A DNA stretch of 14,380 nt, taken from contig JAKVCF010000050.1 in NCBI GenBank assembly GCA_022447335.1, positions 1-14,380 on the forward strand, read 5' to 3'. The notes below the pieces were generated by a model, which saw only the letters and a program-made list of their open reading frames with translations, made no database searches and was not told the origin of the DNA. The stretch comes from Planctomycetota bacterium. GTDB lineage: Bacteria > Planctomycetota > UBA1135. Positions 7,816 to 14,155 of the stretch are shown piece by piece (position 1 is the first letter of the stretch; each line of letters starts with the position of its first letter). Both the position numbers and the translations under genes were made by a program.

Positions 7816-9099
7816 GTGGAATCGAGCAGTATCGGCTCCTTCGTAGGAGGGGGGAAAGAAGTGCTCTACACTCGTCGTGGGAGCAGCGTTTCCCGTGGCG
7901 GAAAGGCTACCGAGTACCCCTTTTCAGTGCGCATTCGTGAAGACCGTATGGCTGTGCGCGCAGAGGTCATGGAGGAAGCTTGGCGGGTGCTCGACCGCTG
8001 GTTCTACGATGACGAATTTCACGGCATCGATTGGCGTGCCACGCTCGAGCGTTGGCGGCCGATCATTCTGGCGGCCTCAACCCCCGAGGATTTTGAGGAT
8101 CTGATGAACTGGTTGCTAGGTGAGCTCAACGCGAGCCACATGGGCTTCCGTGGAGATGGTGGCTTGGCTGCTGCTGAAACTGACAGTACTCGCACCGGCG
8201 TGCTCGGCGTGTTCTGGGATGATTCATACACAGGTCCTGGCCGTCGCGTTGCGGAAGTAGTGGAGAAAACCCCGGCATCGCGCCTACATAGCCGGCTCAA
8301 TGCTGGCGATGTGATCGCCGCGGTCGATGGTGAGGTGATTGGTGTCGACACCAATTGGGACCGTGTGATGGCAGGTACCAGCGGTCAAGAGGTTGTTCTC
8401 GACGTGTCGAACGCGACTGGTGAAAGTCGCGAAGTGGTGATCCGCCCTTTTAGTACGAGCGCCTTTACAGGTGCGCTCTATGAGCGACGTGAGCAAGTGC
8501 TGCGTGAACAGGCAGAGCGTGACTCGAGTGGCCGTCTCGGATACATCCATATTCAGGCCATGGGTACGTCGAGCTTACTCGAGTTTGAGCGTGAGCTTTA
8601 CGCTGCTGGTTACGACAAGGATGCCCTAATCATTGACGTGCGTGACAACGGAGGCGGTTGGACTACTGACATGGTATTGACCATGCTCATGGTCAATGAT
8701 CACGCATTCACGATCTCACGAGGCGGAAGTAAGGGGTACCCTCAAGGGCGCCGTATTTTTGCCACTTGGAACAAGCCCATTGTTGTCCTTTGCAATGAAA
8801 ACAGTTACTCCAACGCGGAAATTTTCTCGTGGTCGATCAAGACGTTGGGGCGTGGTCCGCTGGTCGGCAAGGCGACTTTCGGCGCGGTGATTTCGACTGG
8901 CGGTGCGAGTTTGCTGGATGGCAGCTTTATTCGCATGCCTTTCCGCGGCTGGTATGTGAAAGATGCCAGCAGCACCAACATGGAGCTGAACGGTTGCCCT
9001 GTGGATTACGAGGTCGATTATTTGCCGGGTGATTACGCTGCAGGGCGCGACCGTCAGCTCGAAAAAGCCATCGAAATAGGAGTGTCGCTCGTAGAGTAG
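7816..9099 (+). CDS. C-terminal half of tricorn-like protease: C1, PDZ and S41 serine peptidase core
   Basis: This half carries the catalytic machinery. Counting from GTG 7816, residues about 46-112 are the tricorn C1 core domain, with the catalytic-type SH pair in NASHMGF (S107, H108). Residues about 128-210 are a PDZ domain, and 240-427 the S41 peptidase fold with DVRDNGGG at 275-281. The nucleophile is S332 in ENSYSNAEIF, and E390 in NMELNG is the likely relay acid. All match tricorn-type enzymes. GTG 7816 has no ribosome binding site. GTG 7861, in frame, follows a perfect AGGAGG, and ATG 7948 is another possible start. The segment 7672-7815 is open and homologous too, so these starts are secondary to the upstream stop. 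It has no signal peptide of its own, so if made separately it would stay in the cytoplasm. Confidence 0.8.
   Translation: MESSSIGSFVGGGKEVLYTRRGSSVSRGGKATEYPFSVRIREDRMAVRAEVMEEAWRVLDRWFYDDEFHGIDWRATLERWRPIILAASTPEDFEDLMNWLLGELNASHMGFRGDGGLAAAETDSTRTGVLGVFWDDSYTGPGRRVAEVVEKTPASRLHSRLNAGDVIAAVDGEVIGVDTNWDRVMAGTSGQEVVLDVSNATGESREVVIRPFSTSAFTGALYERREQVLREQAERDSSGRLGYIHIQAMGTSSLLEFERELYAAGYDKDALIIDVRDNGGGWTTDMVLTMLMVNDHAFTISRGGSKGYPQGRRIFATWNKPIVVLCNENSYSNAEIFSWSIKTLGRGPLVGKATFGAVISTGGASLLDGSFIRMPFRGWYVKDASSTNMELNGCPVDYEVDYLPGDYAAGRDRQLEKAIEIGVSLVE
7845..7863 (+). promoter_or_regulatory. Possible internal ribosome binding site and GTG start for the protease half
   Basis: AGGAGG at 7845-7850 lies 10 bases before the in-frame GTG 7861-7863. 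The same bases encode a glycine-rich stretch, so the match may be chance. If used, it would start the catalytic half independently of the stop at 7669. Confidence 0.3.
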
Positions 9100-9120
9100 T
9101 GGCTGGGATAGAACCTGTTC

Positions 9121-9618
9121 ATGCTGATTTTCCTACAAGACCCAGGATCGGGACAAGGCTTTCTGGAACAAGTCCAGAAAGCTCTCAGCCCCGATCTCTT
9201 CACTTCTTGGGAGTTCTGGGCCATCGCCTCGGCTGTATTGCTGGTCGGCGAGGTCGTCACTGCTAGCTTCCTCCTTGGGGCCTTCCTGCCGGGCACTGTA
9301 TTGGCCGCTCTTCTTGCTGCTTGCGGCTGGAGTATGGAGGTCCAACTTGTCGGCTTCATCGTCGGCACACTGGTCGGACTGGCGTTTCTGCGCCCCATGC
9401 TTCTGCGTCGCCTGGCTGCGCAAGCAGAATTCAGCAATGTTGGGGCATTGATTGGCTTGCAGGGGCGCGTGATCGAGGCCATCGTGCCCGGTGAGGTCGG
9501 TCGCGTCAAAATCCAAAACGAAGAATGGCGCGCTCGTGCTGATCAAGTCATTGAGGTTGGTCAGTCAGTGAAAGTGCACGCAGTTGCTGGCAATACCCTT
9601 GAGGTCGTTTCCGCCTAA
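9121..9618 (+). CDS. Short NfeD-like membrane protein (YbbK type)
   Basis: Short NfeD proteins are membrane proteins that pair with SPFH/stomatin partners. After an N-terminal segment, residues about 29-45, 47-68 and 74-92 are hydrophobic membrane segments. Residues about 105-163 form the soluble OB-fold NfeD domain, with ALIGLQGRVIEAIVPGEVG and a closing VGQSVKVHAVAGNTLEV, both typical of the family. At 165 residues it is the short form without the ClpP-like protease domain of long NfeD proteins. It lies 21 bases after the protease gene and 12 bases before the SPFH gene, the usual NfeD-stomatin gene pair. No strong Shine-Dalgarno sequence is visible before ATG 9121. Confidence 0.9.
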   Translation: MLIFLQDPGSGQGFLEQVQKALSPDLFTSWEFWAIASAVLLVGEVVTASFLLGAFLPGTVLAALLAACGWSMEVQLVGFIVGTLVGLAFLRPMLLRRLAAQAEFSNVGALIGLQGRVIEAIVPGEVGRVKIQNEEWRARADQVIEVGQSVKVHAVAGNTLEVVSA

Positions 9619-9630
9619 CTCCTGATCATC

Positions 9631-10641
9631 ATGATTCAACTTCTGATCACACTTGTTGTCTTTGCGGTAGTTTTCGCGACCTTCGGAATAAAGGTCGTGC
9701 AGCAGGCCGAAGTCGTTGTCGTAGAGCGGCTAGGCCGTTACTTTCGCACGTTGCAGCCTGGCATCAATTTCATCATCCCCTTGGTGGATAAGCCGCGTCG
9801 CATGACATGGCGCGTGACTGCATCCGGGGCTAAGCGCGTGCCGGTTTTGCGCGAGACCGTTTCGGCGCGTGTCGATTTGCGCGAACAGGTCTTTGATTTC
9901 CCGAAGCAGTCAGTGATTACAGCGGACAATGTCGTGATCGAGATCAATGGTCTGCTCTATTACCAGATCACCGATCCCAAGCGCGCGGTTTACGAGGTCG
10001 CCAATCTTCCGAATGCCATCGAGAAGTTGGCGCAGACTACCTTGCGTAACATCATCGGTGATTTAGGGTTGGATCAAACTCTTTCCAGTCGCGACGACAT
10101 CAACCTCAAAATGCGATCAGTGCTCGACGAAGCTACTGATAAGTGGGGAGTTAAGGTCAATCGTGTTGAGATTCAGGACATCGATCCGCCAATCACGGTG
10201 CGCGATGCCATGGAGATGCAGATGAAAGCTGAGCGCGAGCGTCGCGCGACCATCCTTGAGGCTGAAGGTTTTAAGCGAGCTAAGATTTTGCGTGCGGAGG
10301 GGGAGCGTGATGCCGCGATTGCCGAGGGTGAGGGCGAGCGTCAGTCCAATATTCTGCGTGCCGAGGGCGAGGCGCAGTCGCTAAACCTGGTTGCCGAATC
10401 TTTGTTGGATGGGAACATGAATCCGTCGCAGTATTTGATCGCCGTGAAGTACCTGTCGACTCTAGGTGAGATTGGTGGCTCCGAGAACCGTGGGGACAAG
10501 ACGGTCTTCCTGCCTTTCGAGGCCACTGCCGCGCTTGGCAGTGTTGGCACTCTAAAGGAGATGTTCGTCGCTGCAGGCGATGGCAACAGTGCCGGCGGGA
10601 CAAGTGGTTTGCCTCGACCGCCGAAGCCACCGTCTTCTTAA
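9631..10641 (+). CDS. SPFH/stomatin-like membrane protein (QmcA/HflK-C superfamily)
   Basis: This is a stomatin-type scaffold protein, anchored in the inner membrane by residues about 3-19 and expected to form large oligomers. The SPFH domain runs from about residue 21 to 195: QQAEVVVVERLGRY at 24-37, LQPGINFIIPLVD, LREQVFDFP with ITADNVVIEINGLLYYQI, and NIIGDLGLDQTLSSRD near 140-155. The stretch WRVTASGAKRVPVLRETVSA before LREQ seems longer than in most relatives. Residues about 197-258 form a long charged coiled coil with repeated ILRAEGE-like units (ILEAEGF, ILRAEGE, IAEGEGE, ILRAEGE). A proline/glycine-rich tail ends the protein. Its partner NfeD gene lies just upstream. Which SPFH subfamily (QmcA or stomatin) is not certain. 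Its stop shares bases with the convergent HAD gene. Confidence 0.93.
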   Translation: MIQLLITLVVFAVVFATFGIKVVQQAEVVVVERLGRYFRTLQPGINFIIPLVDKPRRMTWRVTASGAKRVPVLRETVSARVDLREQVFDFPKQSVITADNVVIEINGLLYYQITDPKRAVYEVANLPNAIEKLAQTTLRNIIGDLGLDQTLSSRDDINLKMRSVLDEATDKWGVKVNRVEIQDIDPPITVRDAMEMQMKAERERRATILEAEGFKRAKILRAEGERDAAIAEGEGERQSNILRAEGEAQSLNLVAESLLDGNMNPSQYLIAVKYLSTLGEIGGSENRGDKTVFLPFEATAALGSVGTLKEMFVAAGDGNSAGGTSGLPRPPKPPSS

Positions 10642-11330
10642 TCGACGCGCAGTCCTGTCACGATCTGGTCGACCAAGTCGGTCAGGTCTTTTGCTTGGAT
10701 GGTCAACGGAAGATCATCCGGAGTGGGTAGGTTGAATCGAGCGATGAATCCGAGTGCAAATCCCATCGAGGCTGCCTGGTCGAGATCGTATTTCCTAGTG
10801 AAGGAGACGTGCAGGACTTCCTCGGCCGCGAGCCCGGACTCCAGAAGGAAGATCTCCCAGTGACGAGGCGCTGGCTTGTAGCTCTGGGCCCGCTCGGCTG
10901 AAACTAGCCACTGAATCGGTGCGCCGAGGTGCTTGCGTGCGCATAGGGCTAGCACCTCTTGGTCGCAGTTACTCAGCAGTCCGATCGGTAACACATTGCT
11001 GAGGCGGATTAGTGCAGGTGCGGTCTCGGGAAAGGCGGGCCAGCCCAGTTGTCCGGCCGCGAAGGCGGTGGCTTCACGTGGGCTCAGCTCTAGTTGCAGT
11101 ACCTCCTGGGCGGCTTTGTTGATCGATCGGGCCAGAATCTCGGCGTAGGGCAGCCAGGTGCCACGCTGCAGCTCTTGTTCCGCCCGTTCGCGCGCCCCGC
11201 AGAGTGCATGAATCTGGTCAGAGTGCGCGCGCAGGCTAGGAAGTTGCCGGATTACACGCTCTTGCCCGTATTTCCAGTCAATCAGTGTGCCGAAGCAATC
11301 GAAGGTAACGGCGCGGATCTTCGAAAACAT
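10638..11330 (-). CDS. HAD-like hydrolase related to 2-haloacid dehalogenases
   Basis: This is a cytoplasmic haloacid-dehalogenase superfamily hydrolase of 230 residues. Motif I is TFDCFGTLID, with nucleophile D11; F13 stands where phosphatases have a second Asp, as in (S)-2-haloacid dehalogenases. An alpha-helical cap follows (about 20-100). Motif II is LLSNCD with S120, motif III is K152 in YKPAP, and motif IV is HVSFTRKYDLDQA, where the first acidic residue is replaced by F177 and D182 remains. This pattern fits dehalogenase-like members better than Mg-dependent phosphatases, but the substrate is unknown and dehalogenase activity should not be assumed. ATG 11330 has no Shine-Dalgarno sequence. 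The gene lies opposite its neighbours and is probably transcribed alone. Confidence 0.88.
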   Translation of the reverse strand: MFSKIRAVTFDCFGTLIDWKYGQERVIRQLPSLRAHSDQIHALCGARERAEQELQRGTWLPYAEILARSINKAAQEVLQLELSPREATAFAAGQLGWPAFPETAPALIRLSNVLPIGLLSNCDQEVLALCARKHLGAPIQWLVSAERAQSYKPAPRHWEIFLLESGLAAEEVLHVSFTRKYDLDQAASMGFALGFIARFNLPTPDDLPLTIQAKDLTDLVDQIVTGLRVD

Positions 11331-11336
11331 GAGACG

Positions 11337-11342
11337 ATTCTA
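11337..11342 (-). promoter_or_regulatory. Possible -10 box of the HAD gene, giving a leaderless transcript
   Basis: On the - strand TAGAAT (5 of 6 matches to TATAAT) lies 6 bases before the ATG at 11330, and no Shine-Dalgarno sequence is present. That spacing would start the RNA at or next to the ATG. No good -35 box is seen, so this is weak. Confidence 0.25.
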
Positions 11343-11413
11343 GGGCGTGACTTGCAAAGTCCGCTTGCAGAAAGGCGTGTGATTGGCCCTCCGCGCCCGT
11401 ACAACAAAACAAG

Positions 11414-12364
11414 ATGCTGGAAGCTTCCGCCGTGCTCACCGAAGGCCTCTCGGTGCGCCTGGGCTCGACCCAAGTGCTCGAAGGAGTCGACCTACGTGTC
11501 GATTGTGGAGACCTTTATGGCTTATTGGGCCGGAATGGTGCTGGCAAGACCACCAGCATGCGCGCATTTCTCGGTTTGCTGCCCCAGTCTAAGGGGCGTT
11601 GTGAGATTTTTGGGCAGAGCTCGACCTGCTTGCGCGATTGCCCCGAGCCCATCGCCGTCGCACTCGATCCGCCCGGACTCGATGACACGTTGACGGTGCG
11701 TCAGAATCTCGAACTGGCGCGGATTTATGGGGGCATTCAGGGGGGGCGTTCGGTCGACGATGCCCTGCAGCTGGTCGGACTGGCGCACCGTGCGCATCAC
11801 CGGGGCGATCGGCTGTCGCATGGCCAAGGGCGTCGCGCTGCTGTCGCACGCGCATTGCTCGGCGACCCTCGCTTGCTGGTGCTCGATGAGCCGCTGTCTG
11901 GGCTCGATCCGGAAGGGGTTGAGGTGCTGATCGAGCTTTTCCGTCGTCTTACCGCTGAAGAAGGGGTCACGGTGGTGTTGTCGAGTCACCACCTGCGCGA
12001 GGTCGAAGCGGTTTGTACACGGGTAGGCATGATTGAAGGCGGAAAAACGGTGTTGGAAGGCGAAGTTGCGGGGTTGCTCGCCGAAGCCGGCGATGGTCTG
12101 CGCGTGGTTTGTCGTGACGGTGCTCAAGCCAAGTCGGTACTACAGGCCGATGCCACTGTCAGTGCAATCACCAGTCACAGTGAGGGTGATTTGTTCGTCT
12201 TGAAGGCGCGTTGGAGTGCTGGGAGTGCGCCAAGCACTCCCCGCACAGTGCTCGAGAAGCTTGTCCAGGCCGGATGTGGCGTCGAGGAGTTTGTGCGTGA
12301 GCGCGCTAGTCTTGTCGATGTTTTTCAGGCCGCAGTGCGAGAAGATAGGGTGGGCTTGGCATGA
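11414..12364 (+). CDS. ABC transporter ATP-binding protein (ABC-2/BcrA-like)
   Basis: This is the cytoplasmic ATPase of an ABC-2-type exporter, paired with the overlapping permease gene. Walker A is GRNGAGKTT at 39-47. The Q-loop position, aligned on AVALDPPGLDDTLTVRQNL, holds D85 instead of the usual Q or E. The signature is LSHGQ at 134-138 in place of LSGGQ. Walker B is LLVLDE at 154-159, the D-loop is SGLD, and H192 is the switch histidine in LSSH. A C-terminal extension from about residue 205 is typical of drug/antibiotic-type ABC-2 ATPases and may contact the permease. At 316 residues the length is normal. ATG 11414 has no clear ribosome binding site. The stop overlaps the permease ATG as ATGA. 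The substrate is unknown. Confidence 0.93.
   Translation: MLEASAVLTEGLSVRLGSTQVLEGVDLRVDCGDLYGLLGRNGAGKTTSMRAFLGLLPQSKGRCEIFGQSSTCLRDCPEPIAVALDPPGLDDTLTVRQNLELARIYGGIQGGRSVDDALQLVGLAHRAHHRGDRLSHGQGRRAAVARALLGDPRLLVLDEPLSGLDPEGVEVLIELFRRLTAEEGVTVVLSSHHLREVEAVCTRVGMIEGGKTVLEGEVAGLLAEAGDGLRVVCRDGAQAKSVLQADATVSAITSHSEGDLFVLKARWSAGSAPSTPRTVLEKLVQAGCGVEEFVRERASLVDVFQAAVREDRVGLA
12221..12241 (+). repeat. Perfect 8-bp inverted repeat inside the ABC ATPase gene
   Basis: GGGAGTGC and GCACTCCC flank the 5-base loop GCCAA. The hairpin lies in the variable 3' part of the ATPase gene. No run of T follows, so it does not look like an intrinsic terminator. Confidence 0.55.
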
Positions 12365-13212
12365 GTGGCTTTGCGAGAGCGCTCCGCGGTGAACTCTATT
12401 TGCTGACGCGTAGAAGCTCGGTGCGACGTGCGCACTTGCTCGTGGTAGTTGTCGCGATACTCCATGTGATGGGTTCGATGTGGGTACTTCAGGTTGAAGC
12501 TGGTCTCGAGGGCATCCCGGCTGATGAGTTAGCCGCATGGAACTTCTGGCCGCGCCTAGCTGCTGGTGCGCGTGCGGCGATGTACTTCGTTGAGTTGCTG
12601 GTGCTAGCTCTGATAGCGGGCTCTTTCCCACGCGAGATTGCTGGTGGTGTCACGCGAGATCCGGCAACGCGACGCATTTCGCGCAGAGCGCTCTTGGGTG
12701 CACGCGCCATCGGCGCATTGTTGTTATCTTTCAGCCTCTATGGAACGGCCGTCCTCGCTGCTGCGTTCCCCAGCTACCTGCTGTTTGATAGGGGCCCGGT
12801 CATGGAGGATGGCGACATCCTGCTTGAAGAGCTCGAGATTCTGGAACCAGTGGTGATGGCGCTGGTGCACGGACTGCCCTCTGTGCTCGCATTGGGCGCC
12901 TTCGCCTGCCTGTTATCGGTCGCCTTCCATCGGGGAGTGGTCGCTAGTGGTGTGGGGCTTGGCATGGTGTTGGCAACCGGCATCTTCCACGAGGCCTTTG
13001 GTGATGCCGCACCGCTTTGGTTTGCTGATACGCTCGCCGGCTTCGGTCCTGACTCCTTCTTGGAGCAGGCAGCTGGCTTCTCGCAGGGCCTACTCAACTT
13101 CTACCCTGAGTCCTTCAATGCCGTGGTCGATACGGGTTGGTGGTCACCTTTGCCCGCATTGGTTCTGAGTGTCTATGCAGCTCTGTTTATCTTTCACCGT
13201 CGCGCGCTCTAA
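12361..13212 (+). CDS. ABC-2-type transporter permease
   Basis: This inner-membrane protein is the likely channel partner of the preceding ATPase. In 283 residues there are about six hydrophobic segments (near 25-43, 75-89, 112-138, 165-187, 192-210 and 263-278), the number expected for an ABC-2 permease. Between the second and third is a polar stretch, PREIAGGVTRDPATRRISRR, which resembles the cytoplasmic loop of this family that contacts the ATPase. An acidic loop (MEDGDILLEELEILE) and a larger hydrophilic loop (about 211-262, rich in Phe, Ser and Gly) would lie outside or at the membrane surface. It shares four bases with the ATPase gene. I recognise no closer subfamily; the assignment rests on topology and context more than strong motifs. 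Confidence 0.8.
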   Translation: MSGFARALRGELYLLTRRSSVRRAHLLVVVVAILHVMGSMWVLQVEAGLEGIPADELAAWNFWPRLAAGARAAMYFVELLVLALIAGSFPREIAGGVTRDPATRRISRRALLGARAIGALLLSFSLYGTAVLAAAFPSYLLFDRGPVMEDGDILLEELEILEPVVMALVHGLPSVLALGAFACLLSVAFHRGVVASGVGLGMVLATGIFHEAFGDAAPLWFADTLAGFGPDSFLEQAAGFSQGLLNFYPESFNAVVDTGWWSPLPALVLSVYAALFIFHRRAL

Positions 13213-13219
13213 CTTTGTA

Positions 13220-14155
13220 GTGATTTCAATCGTTCGCATACTGCTAGTCAGCCTGACGCTCCTGCTGGGGGCGTCCTGTTCCCTGGTCACGAGCCCGGAG
13301 CCGCTCCCCAAGGGTTTCTACGGCCTCGAATCGGCAACGGCGCCGGTCCCCGAGCTGGCGGCTTGGTTGGGGGTCGAAGTGGCTTTCAATGAATCTGACA
13401 GCTTGGAATCCTTGGATTTGCAGCCTGGTGTGCGCCTGACCGAAGTGGAAGGAGGTGGGCCTGCAGCCGAGGTGGGATTGCGTATCGGCGATGTGCTGTT
13501 GTCGTTCGATGGTACGCCTACCGACGACCCGGAGCGGCTCGACTCGCTACTACGCGGAGTAGCTAGCGAACGTGCGGTCGCGCTAGAGATTCAGCGCGGT
13601 GATCAGGTCTTTGCCGTGAATCCAGTCGTGCGTTTGCGTTCTAGTGACCAGTTGCGTGGACTCTACTTTGTCGAGCGCGCGTTGTGGCGTGTCGCGCTGA
13701 CGGAGGGGGGCGATTTCCCCTATCCAAAGATTCACCTACTGGCCGAAGGCAGCCCGCTGCGCCAAGCGGGCGCGCGCGAGGGCGACTGGATTATGAGTTT
13801 CCAGGGTCGTGATCCGGGCTCGCCCGCGGAACTGATTCGTCGGGTTCGTCGCGAGCTGCAACCGGGCGAGGAGTTTAAGTTGACGGTGCGTCGTGAGGCC
13901 AATGGACGCGTGCGTGAACTCGAAGGATGGGCTTGGATGCCGCGGACCGTGCTGAATGAAATAGGGCTTTGGCCGGTCTTTTCTTGGAATGTTGATCGTG
14001 CTGAGAACCGCGAAACCTTTGAAGTGGGCAACCTCATCATTCTGAGCCTTTTCAAGCTGCGTCGTGTTGGCAGCATTAAGCGTTGGTCGATTCTCTCGCT
14101 ACTAACTTGGGAGACGGGTACTGCCATGTTGCAGACGGTGGAGGTCGAAGGATGA
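13220..14155 (+). CDS. Probable lipoprotein with two PDZ domains and no protease domain
   Basis: GTG 13220, seven bases after the permease stop, is preferred to GTG 13169 because it begins a clean signal peptide (MISIVRILLVSLTLLLGASC) with C20 as a possible lipidation site; the lipobox GASC is imperfect. Of 311 residues, about 48-137 are a first PDZ domain (PGVRLTEVEGGGPAAEVGLRIGD, then VLLSFDGTP). About 168-236 are a second (LLAEGSPLRQAGAREGDWIMSF). No serine protease domain precedes them, unlike DegP/HtrA, so it likely acts as an envelope binding or adaptor protein. The C-terminal 70 residues contain short hydrophobic repeats: LWPVFSWNVDR, ILSLFKLRRVG and ILSLLTWETG. The stop overlaps the next gene's ATG. 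It is the third gene of the ABC string and may assist that exporter, which is inference. Confidence 0.8.
   Translation: MISIVRILLVSLTLLLGASCSLVTSPEPLPKGFYGLESATAPVPELAAWLGVEVAFNESDSLESLDLQPGVRLTEVEGGGPAAEVGLRIGDVLLSFDGTPTDDPERLDSLLRGVASERAVALEIQRGDQVFAVNPVVRLRSSDQLRGLYFVERALWRVALTEGGDFPYPKIHLLAEGSPLRQAGAREGDWIMSFQGRDPGSPAELIRRVRRELQPGEEFKLTVRREANGRVRELEGWAWMPRTVLNEIGLWPVFSWNVDRAENRETFEVGNLIILSLFKLRRVGSIKRWSILSLLTWETGTAMLQTVEVEG
14140..14144 (+). promoter_or_regulatory. Ribosome binding site for the last gene
   Basis: GGAGG lies 7 bases before ATG 14152, which overlaps the stop of the PDZ gene. It supports a real gene starting there even though only its beginning is in the window. Confidence 0.55.

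Larger units (their letters stand above)
5716..9099 (+). pseudogene. Tricorn-like S41 protease gene interrupted by an in-frame TAA (full span)
   Basis: Both halves lie in the same reading frame and are separated only by TAA 7669-7671. After the stop the frame continues at once with GNERALGW and tricorn-type propeller sequence, with no frameshift or insertion. Read through, it would give about 1,126 residues plus the stop position, a normal size for bacterial tricorn-like proteases: signal peptide, beta-propeller repeats, charged linker, further propeller strands, tricorn C1 domain, PDZ domain and S41 catalytic domain. One base change (for example from GAA, CAA or AAA) explains the break. The rest has no other damage and all catalytic residues remain, so loss must be recent, or this is a sequence error or a functional split. 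The parts are described in the next two entries. Confidence 0.75.

Noticed and set aside
10200..10390. Repetitive GAG/GCG-rich stretch in the SPFH gene
   Set aside because: Ordinary coiled-coil heptad coding typical of the family, not a DNA repeat element.
11522..12127. A 201-residue - strand frame across the ABC ATPase
   Set aside because: Antisense shadow of a gene with all ABC motifs; no family features of its own.
13752..13771. Inverted repeat GCCCGCT/AGCGGGC in the PDZ gene
   Set aside because: Seven bp in G+C-rich coding DNA encoding the conserved SPLRQAGA of a PDZ domain; expected by chance.
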